Of a stretch of DNA of 11,017 nt, positions 6,564 through 11,017 are shown one piece after another. Where the stretch lies: contig CAJOMB010000038.1 of NCBI GenBank assembly GCA_905235615.1, forward strand, positions 1 to 11,017, written 5' to 3'. Each line of letters starts with the position of its first letter. Within the stretch, counting starts at the first letter, position 1. The translations under genes and the position numbers were made by a program. The notes under the pieces are model-generated. The model worked only from the letters and a program-made list of their open reading frames with translations. It made no database searches and was not told the DNA's origin. The stretch is from an uncultured Bacteroidales bacterium. Its GTDB lineage: Bacteria; Bacteroidota; Bacteroidia; Bacteroidales; UBA932.

Positions 6564-7614
6564 TCATAAAAGGTAAATCCCTCGCCTGCTCTACCAGAAG
6601 GTCTGCCATCATTTCATTGCTGGGGGAAGGACCGCTCAGGATGTCAAACATTTTCCTGATGCCGAAACTGCCGACTCCATGCTTGAGGATATAGGCAATG
6701 CACAGGTTCTGAGGGGCTACGGAGGAGGAAATGATGTCCAGGTCCGTGAGGGCCATCTGGTAAGACGCCAGCTGGAAGGCTCCGTCAGAACATTCCTTGA
6801 TAAGCCGGCTTATGTCTCCCAGGGTTTTGCAATTCAGGAATTGGAATACCTCCAGATACGGCAGCAGGGAGACCTGCTGGATTTCCGCCTGGTTGATACC
6901 GGCAATGTTCCTCAGCAGCCGGTCGAAGGGTTCCATATCCAGGAAACTGCGGTAAGTCTCCAGGTCCAGCGGGGCGTCGTCCAGATTGCCGGAGGCCACC
7001 AGCGCCTGCACCTTGCGGCGGTAATCGGCCAGTTCCACGCGGATGCGGCTGAACTCTTCGTCCACCAGTTCCAGCAGGCCGGCCATGCGGCTGAGGCTGC
7101 GCCGGTAATAGGTGGGAATCTCCACGCCGCTCTTGTAGCCGGTGTCGTGGTTCATGTTGGCCCAGGCATGCTGCAGGATGGTTCTCATCTGAATCTCGAA
7201 GCGGTATTCAAACCCCGGTTTGGAGCAGATGTAATGCAGCGAAAGGTAGCCGAAGGTATCTATTTCCAAAAGTTTTCTCTTATCTACGGAATTCTCCCAG
7301 TCTATGTTGAAAAGCCGGTCTACGGCCGATGCCACCTTGTCCACATCCTCGCTGTAGAAGGTGATGACGCGAAGGCCCACGATGTCCGTGAGATCGGCCA
7401 GGGATTTGTATTTGGCGCCCTTGAGCTCCAGTTTTCCGGCCAGGGACTCCTCCGTCTTCACCCGGGATTCTATGCTGGCGACAATGAGGCCCACCTTTTC
7501 CAAGGTGGTCCGAAGGGTGTTCTGAATAGCCTGAGCCTGCTCCTGGAACTCCGGAAGGTGGTCCCGGTATTCCTGAAGAATGAGTTCACAGTGGGCGTCC
7601 AGCAATCTTTTCAT
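6538..7614 (-). CDS. RelA/SpoT-domain (p)ppGpp synthetase, single-domain type with C-terminal extension
   Basis: This 358-residue protein contains a complete RelA/SpoT synthetase domain at about 20-195. RVKTEESLAGKL (51-62) holds the ATP-binding Arg and Lys residues, and DLTDIVGLRVI (74-84) the Mg-binding Asp77. GYLSLHYI (122-129) carries the nucleotide-stacking Tyr123 and His127. FEIQMRTILQHAWA (139-152) followed by HDTGYK (156-161) contains the catalytic Glu140 region. All residues expected for pyrophosphate transfer to GTP or GDP are present. There is no HD hydrolase domain and no TGS or ACT domain, so it is a small-alarmone-synthetase-like enzyme that would need a separate hydrolase. Residues from about 200 to 358 look mainly helical and match nothing I recognise. 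It is the first gene of the six-gene operon, with a promoter element just upstream. Confidence 0.9.
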   Translation of the reverse strand: MKRLLDAHCELILQEYRDHLPEFQEQAQAIQNTLRTTLEKVGLIVASIESRVKTEESLAGKLELKGAKYKSLADLTDIVGLRVITFYSEDVDKVASAVDRLFNIDWENSVDKRKLLEIDTFGYLSLHYICSKPGFEYRFEIQMRTILQHAWANMNHDTGYKSGVEIPTYYRRSLSRMAGLLELVDEEFSRIRVELADYRRKVQALVASGNLDDAPLDLETYRSFLDMEPFDRLLRNIAGINQAEIQQVSLLPYLEVFQFLNCKTLGDISRLIKECSDGAFQLASYQMALTDLDIISSSVAPQNLCIAYILKHGVGSFGIRKMFDILSGPSPSNEMMADLLVEQARDLPFMNENNDGTH

Positions 7615-7639
7615 TTATGCGTACACGTATATATTCCCA

Positions 7640-7647
7640 CAAATATA
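7640..7647 (-). promoter_or_regulatory. Bacteroidota -7 element for the alarmone/partner-switch operon
   Basis: On the minus strand this reads TATATTTG, an exact match to the Bacteroidota -7 consensus TAnnTTTG. It lies 25 bases upstream of the RelA/SpoT gene start codon, giving an inferred leader of about 20 bases. I see no TTG at the usual -33 spacing. A TTG lies only 12 bases upstream, which is too close, so promoter strength is uncertain. Confidence 0.6.
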
Positions 7648-7668
7648 GCAATTTTTTTTCAAATTCCT

Positions 7669-7676
7669 TACCTTTG
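7669..7676 (+). promoter_or_regulatory. Bacteroidota -7 element for the TonB receptor operon
   Basis: TACCTTTG matches the Bacteroidota -7 consensus TAnnTTTG exactly. The start codon of the receptor follows only seven bases later (7684), so the transcript would have an extremely short leader or almost none. An AT-rich run (A followed by eight T, 7651-7659) lies upstream, but no clear -33 TTG is seen. The site also argues for the start at 7684 over any earlier in-frame start. Confidence 0.65.
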
Positions 7677-7683
7677 CAGCAAG

Positions 7684-9813
7684 ATGAAAAGAACTTTGCT
7701 TTGCGTCGCGTTCCTCGCAACCATCGGATATTCTCTTCCCGCACAGGTGAAAACGCTCCGGGATTCCATCGATGCGGCCTATGTGACCGAGGTTCGGGAA
7801 AGGGCCAAAAATACCACCCAGACCGGTCTTATCCGGATGGACACCAAGGAGCTGAAGAGCGGAATTGCCGTCTTCGGCACCCCCGACATCATCAAAAAGC
7901 TCCAGATGCTTCCGGGCGTGGCGGCCGGCAACGAGCTCATGAGCGGCCTGTATGTTCACGGCGGGGACGGAAACGACAATCTGTTCCTTTTAGACGGCGT
8001 TCCGCTATACAACATCAGCCACTTCGGCGGCCTTTTCTCCAGTTTCAACACGGACGTGGTGGACAACCTGGATTTCTACAAAAGCGGCTTTCCCGCCCGC
8101 TATGGGGGCCGATTGTCCTCCGTGGTGGATGTGGAAACCCGGGAGGGAGACATGGAGCGTTACCACGGCACCTTCGCCTTGGGGCTCATTGACGGACGCA
8201 TCCAGGTGGAAGGGCCCATCGTAAAGGGAAAAACCTCCTTCAACGTGGGTCTGAGGCGCAGCTGGCTGGATGTCATCACCATTCCGGCCATCTGGTATGC
8301 CAACCGCCGCAACGGAGCGGACAGGGATGTCAGCGGCGACTACGCCATGACGGATATCAACGCCCGCCTCACCCACCGCTTCACTCCGGGAAACACCCTC
8401 AACGTCTCCTTCTATACCGGCCGGGATCATCTGCGGGCCGGGCAGGAAACCAAGCAGCAGAAAGAAGGGCACGAAGGCAAGAACATCATGAAGATTGGTG
8501 TCAAATGGGGAAGCCTGACAGCCTCTGTATCACACGACTATGAGTATTCCAAAAAGCTGCGTTCCAAGAACATGCTCTACTATTCCCAGAGCGATTCCGA
8601 CACCGGCTACAACTTCAGTTTCTGGAACTGGGACCAGGGCGACAACATCACCGCCATGGACGACAGGAATGCAGGCTATATCCGGGAAGCGGGTCTGAGG
8701 AGCGACTGGGACTGGCTTCCCAATCATTCGCACCACGTGCGCTTCGGCCTTTCCGCCCAATACCACTGGTACCATACCTCGCGGAATTATACCTCCACCA
8801 CGGAGAAGCCCGGCGCCGTGCCGGAAAAGGATTCACAGGAGGAATCCGTCGGCTACCGTTCCCTGGAGCCGGCCCTTTACATGGAAGATGAGATTTTCCT
8901 CCGCTACAACCTCACCGCCAACGTGGGCCTCAGGGCCGCCCTGTTCAAAACCGGCAGCAGCGTCTTCTTTTCACCGGAGCCCAGACTGGCCTTCAAATGG
9001 CTTATATATAAGGATTTATCGGCCAAGATTTCCTATACCCGCATGAGCCAGTTCGCGCACCTGGTGGCGGCCATGTACATGGACCTTCCTTCCAACAGCT
9101 GGATGCCCTCCACGAGCGCTGCCAGGCCGATGGTTTCCGACCAGGTGGCCGGCGGCCTGTACTTCACCCCCGGGCGCCACTGGAAGGTGAACCTGGAAGG
9201 CTGGTACAAGAACATGGACCATATTCTGGTGTACAACGGCAGCAACACCTTCACCCCTCCCGTCACCGAGTGGGAGAAATCCTTCACGGAAGGCAAGGGA
9301 CAGTCCTGGGGCCTGGAGTTCGAAGGCGGCTACGACAACGGAAAGCTGTCCCTCACCGCCTACTACACCCTCTCCTGGACAAGGCGCAACTTCGAGGCCG
9401 TGTACGGAAACTGGTTCCTGGACCGGAACGACAACCGCCACAAGATCAACCTGGTGGGTTCCTGGCACTTTGCCAGGCACTGGCAGGCCTTTGCCAACTG
9501 GAACTTTCACAGCGGCAACCGCATCACCTTCCCTTCCCATTATCTCGTGGACGGAGGCAAGACAACCTATCTGTACGACGCCCCCTACAACCACCGGCTT
9601 CCCAACTATCACCGCCTGGATGTGGGCGTGGACTATTTCACCACCTTCCGGAACCGGCACACGCTGCAGGTGAGCCTGAGCATCTACAATGTGTACAACC
9701 ACCTCAACGCCTCCCTGGCCATGCTGGAGACGCTCCCGGACGGAACTTTCCGGGGAAAGTCCTATGGACTCGTACCCATTATCCCAACCATTACCGTTAG
9801 TTACAAATTCTGA
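7684..9813 (+). CDS. TonB-dependent outer-membrane receptor
   Basis: This 709-residue protein has a signal peptide (KRTLLCVAFLATIGYSLPAQ region, cleavage after about residue 20) and a plug domain at about 45-155. The plug includes KKLQMLPGVA, YVHGGDGNDNLFLLDGVPLY and FYKSGFPARYGGRLSS. The rest is a long beta-barrel region rich in aromatic residues, ending in VSYKF with the terminal Phe typical of outer-membrane proteins. It would import a substrate across the outer membrane using TonB energy. The usual N-terminal carboxypeptidase-like regulatory domain of many Bacteroidota receptors is missing, making it short for this group. I see no clear TonB box. The same frame stays open upstream over the antisense of the RelA/SpoT gene, but the signal peptide and promoter fix the start here. 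The DUF4249 gene follows directly. The substrate is unknown. Confidence 0.93.
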   Translation: MKRTLLCVAFLATIGYSLPAQVKTLRDSIDAAYVTEVRERAKNTTQTGLIRMDTKELKSGIAVFGTPDIIKKLQMLPGVAAGNELMSGLYVHGGDGNDNLFLLDGVPLYNISHFGGLFSSFNTDVVDNLDFYKSGFPARYGGRLSSVVDVETREGDMERYHGTFALGLIDGRIQVEGPIVKGKTSFNVGLRRSWLDVITIPAIWYANRRNGADRDVSGDYAMTDINARLTHRFTPGNTLNVSFYTGRDHLRAGQETKQQKEGHEGKNIMKIGVKWGSLTASVSHDYEYSKKLRSKNMLYYSQSDSDTGYNFSFWNWDQGDNITAMDDRNAGYIREAGLRSDWDWLPNHSHHVRFGLSAQYHWYHTSRNYTSTTEKPGAVPEKDSQEESVGYRSLEPALYMEDEIFLRYNLTANVGLRAALFKTGSSVFFSPEPRLAFKWLIYKDLSAKISYTRMSQFAHLVAAMYMDLPSNSWMPSTSAARPMVSDQVAGGLYFTPGRHWKVNLEGWYKNMDHILVYNGSNTFTPPVTEWEKSFTEGKGQSWGLEFEGGYDNGKLSLTAYYTLSWTRRNFEAVYGNWFLDRNDNRHKINLVGSWHFARHWQAFANWNFHSGNRITFPSHYLVDGGKTTYLYDAPYNHRLPNYHRLDVGVDYFTTFRNRHTLQVSLSIYNVYNHLNASLAMLETLPDGTFRGKSYGLVPIIPTITVSYKF

Positions 9814-10893
9814 ATGAAACGGATTCTTCATCTATTTTCCATAGGCGCCCTGCTGGGCCTGGGCGCCTGCGAAGGCTCCTTTGAGATAGAGCAGGGAGGA
9901 GCGTACAAAATATACGTCCAGGCCATCGCCAACTCCTCCACCCTGTTCATCACTCCCATTCTGGCGACGCCCGTCGGATCGGCCCGGAAGGAAACCGAAT
10001 TCACGGTAGAGGCTTGGCTGAACGGCCGCAGTTTGGAGGTAAAGAAAGTGGAACAGGAAGAGGATGGCGACCTTTTCATGGCCCTGCTCGTCTCCGAAGA
10101 GCAGACGGGAATCCTGCCCGGAGACGAAATCCGGATTCGGGTAAGCTGCCCGGACGCCCGTGAAGTCAGCGGAACCACCCTCGCCTATCCCCCCATGTCC
10201 ATCGAGGACGTTGAGATGGAAGACTGTCTGATATACGCAAACGAGCGCACCTCCGCCTATGGGAAAAAGATTCAATTGCATTTAGAAAAGGCCCCCGGGG
10301 CCGATGAGCACTACGCCCTCAGAATAATGACCGTCAGGGAAACCACTTTTGACGATGGCCAGACGGAAACCAGCATCGCCTATCTGACACCGGGTTATAT
10401 CACGGACCCTATGCAGGCAGGCCGATTTGACCTGGAAGATTATATGAGCTTCAACTTCTACGGAAGCTATCTGGGCGGCTCAGGGGCCGATGCTCCCATC
10501 ACCCTTCTGCCGGAACATCGTTTTGACTCAGACACCTATACCTTCTTCCTCGGCAGCTTGGACGCAAACATCATCCGGGACATCGTGAACAACAGCCCTG
10601 AGGGAGACGGCGGCATCGGCCGGGACAAGGACCAAGCGGACCCCAAAGAACCGGAGAGAAAGCCGGTGGGCAGCCGCACCAGCTACCATTTCACCCTGTA
10701 CCGCCTCTCTCCGGAGTTTTTCTACTACGCCAAGGCCCTGTACCAGAGCAACTTCGACTTCCTTTCCAACATGGGCCTCACGCCGGCCAATTTCACCTAC
10801 ACCAATGTGGACGGAGGCCTGGGTTTCGTGGGATACTTCGGCGCCAGCGGCTTCCGGGTGGAAGGAGAATACGAGTCCCTTATCGAAGAATGA
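9814..10893 (+). CDS. DUF4249-family lipoprotein
   Basis: This 359-residue protein starts with a lipoprotein signal sequence: KRILHLFSIGALLGLGAC, with lipobox LGAC and the lipidated Cys19. It should be anchored in the outer membrane. The body is beta-rich with the features I associate with DUF4249: an early block reading VEAWLNGRSLEVKKV, then LLPGDEIRIRV-like strands (ILPGDEIRIRVSC), and a late NVDGGLG (331-337) followed by FVGYFGAS. Residues about 270-290 form a charged, probably flexible insertion. The start codon follows the receptor's TGA without a gap, so the two are cotranscribed and probably coupled. DUF4249 genes commonly follow TonB-dependent receptors in Bacteroidota, and the product is presumed to be an accessory or surface partner of the receptor. 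No biochemical function is established. Confidence 0.9.
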   Translation: MKRILHLFSIGALLGLGACEGSFEIEQGGAYKIYVQAIANSSTLFITPILATPVGSARKETEFTVEAWLNGRSLEVKKVEQEEDGDLFMALLVSEEQTGILPGDEIRIRVSCPDAREVSGTTLAYPPMSIEDVEMEDCLIYANERTSAYGKKIQLHLEKAPGADEHYALRIMTVRETTFDDGQTETSIAYLTPGYITDPMQAGRFDLEDYMSFNFYGSYLGGSGADAPITLLPEHRFDSDTYTFFLGSLDANIIRDIVNNSPEGDGGIGRDKDQADPKEPERKPVGSRTSYHFTLYRLSPEFFYYAKALYQSNFDFLSNMGLTPANFTYTNVDGGLGFVGYFGASGFRVEGEYESLIEE

Positions 10894-11017
10894 GCTCCTC
10901 AATAAAGCTCACCGTCCGGTTGTCTTGCGTAAACAGCTCATCCTGAGACAGAAAGGCGTTCATCTTTTTCACAAGCTCGTCCTTCTGGAAATAGAGCTGG
11001 CTGCGAATCGCGGAAGA
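10880..11017 (-). CDS. 3' end of an unrecognised minus-strand gene (5' part outside window)
   Basis: The minus strand is open from the window edge to a TAA at 10882-10880 and encodes 45 residues. The fragment reads as a plausible protein C-terminus: SSAIRSQLYFQKDELVKKMN, then AFLSQDELFTQDNRTVSFIE, ending ELILR. It has mixed charged and hydrophobic helix-like composition and no obvious low complexity. No plus-strand gene competes for 10894-11017. Its last 14 bases overlap the end of the DUF4249 gene tail to tail. I do not recognise a family from this fragment, so no function is given. Confidence 0.55.
   Translation of the reverse strand, partial: SSAIRSQLYFQKDELVKKMNAFLSQDELFTQDNRTVSFIEELILR

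Noticed and set aside
6679..7683. Long in-frame plus-strand extension upstream of the TonB receptor
   Set aside because: It lies antisense to the RelA/SpoT gene, whose motifs are complete. The receptor has a proper signal peptide and a promoter element right before 7684, so the open frame is a by-product of base composition.
9016..9831. Minus-strand open frame of 271 codons
   Set aside because: It is antisense to the receptor beta-barrel. The translation is rich in Val, Gly and His with no domain, as expected from the complement of GC-rich coding DNA.

Overview
The window looks like chromosomal DNA from a member of the Bacteroidota, probably Bacteroidales-like. The evidence is a TonB-dependent receptor paired with a DUF4249 lipoprotein, two exact matches to the Bacteroidota -7 promoter element (TAnnTTTG), no strong Shine-Dalgarno sequences, and tightly packed genes rich in G and C. 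I cannot name the genus from sequence alone. No tRNA, rRNA, CRISPR array or insertion sequence was seen, and no stretch over 300 bases lacks a gene.

Layout. Positions 3-1073 (+) hold the 3' part of a polar-amino-acid-type ABC transporter ATPase with an unusual C-terminal extension of about 110 residues. It converges on a six-gene minus-strand operon (7614 down to 1094), and the two share a compact bidirectional terminator (1084-1108). In transcription order the operon encodes a RelA/SpoT-type (p)ppGpp synthetase, an APH-like small-molecule kinase, a K+/H+ or Na+/H+ antiporter with a TrkA-C domain, a membrane sensor fused to a SpoIIE/RsbU-type PP2C phosphatase and an RsbW-type anti-sigma kinase, a STAS antagonist, and a cytidylate-kinase-like protein. 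The genes overlap or are separated by six bases or fewer. A 69-bp divergent promoter region (7615-7683) separates this operon from a plus-strand pair: a TonB-dependent receptor (7684-9813) and a DUF4249 lipoprotein (9814-10893). The 3' end of one more minus-strand gene overlaps the lipoprotein stop codon and runs off the window.

How the genes may work together. The phosphatase/kinase fusion and the STAS protein form a complete partner-switching module: sensor, phosphatase, kinase and phosphorylatable antagonist. No sigma factor is present, so the output is unknown. The module shares an operon with an alarmone synthetase and a cation antiporter, which suggests an envelope or ionic stress circuit that may act on enzymes or transporters rather than on sigma. 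The ABC ATPase next door ends in a segment that I read as a degenerate RsbW-like (HATPase) fold. This makes it a candidate target of the STAS protein. That link is inference. The receptor and lipoprotein pair is an ordinary outer-membrane uptake locus with unknown substrate.
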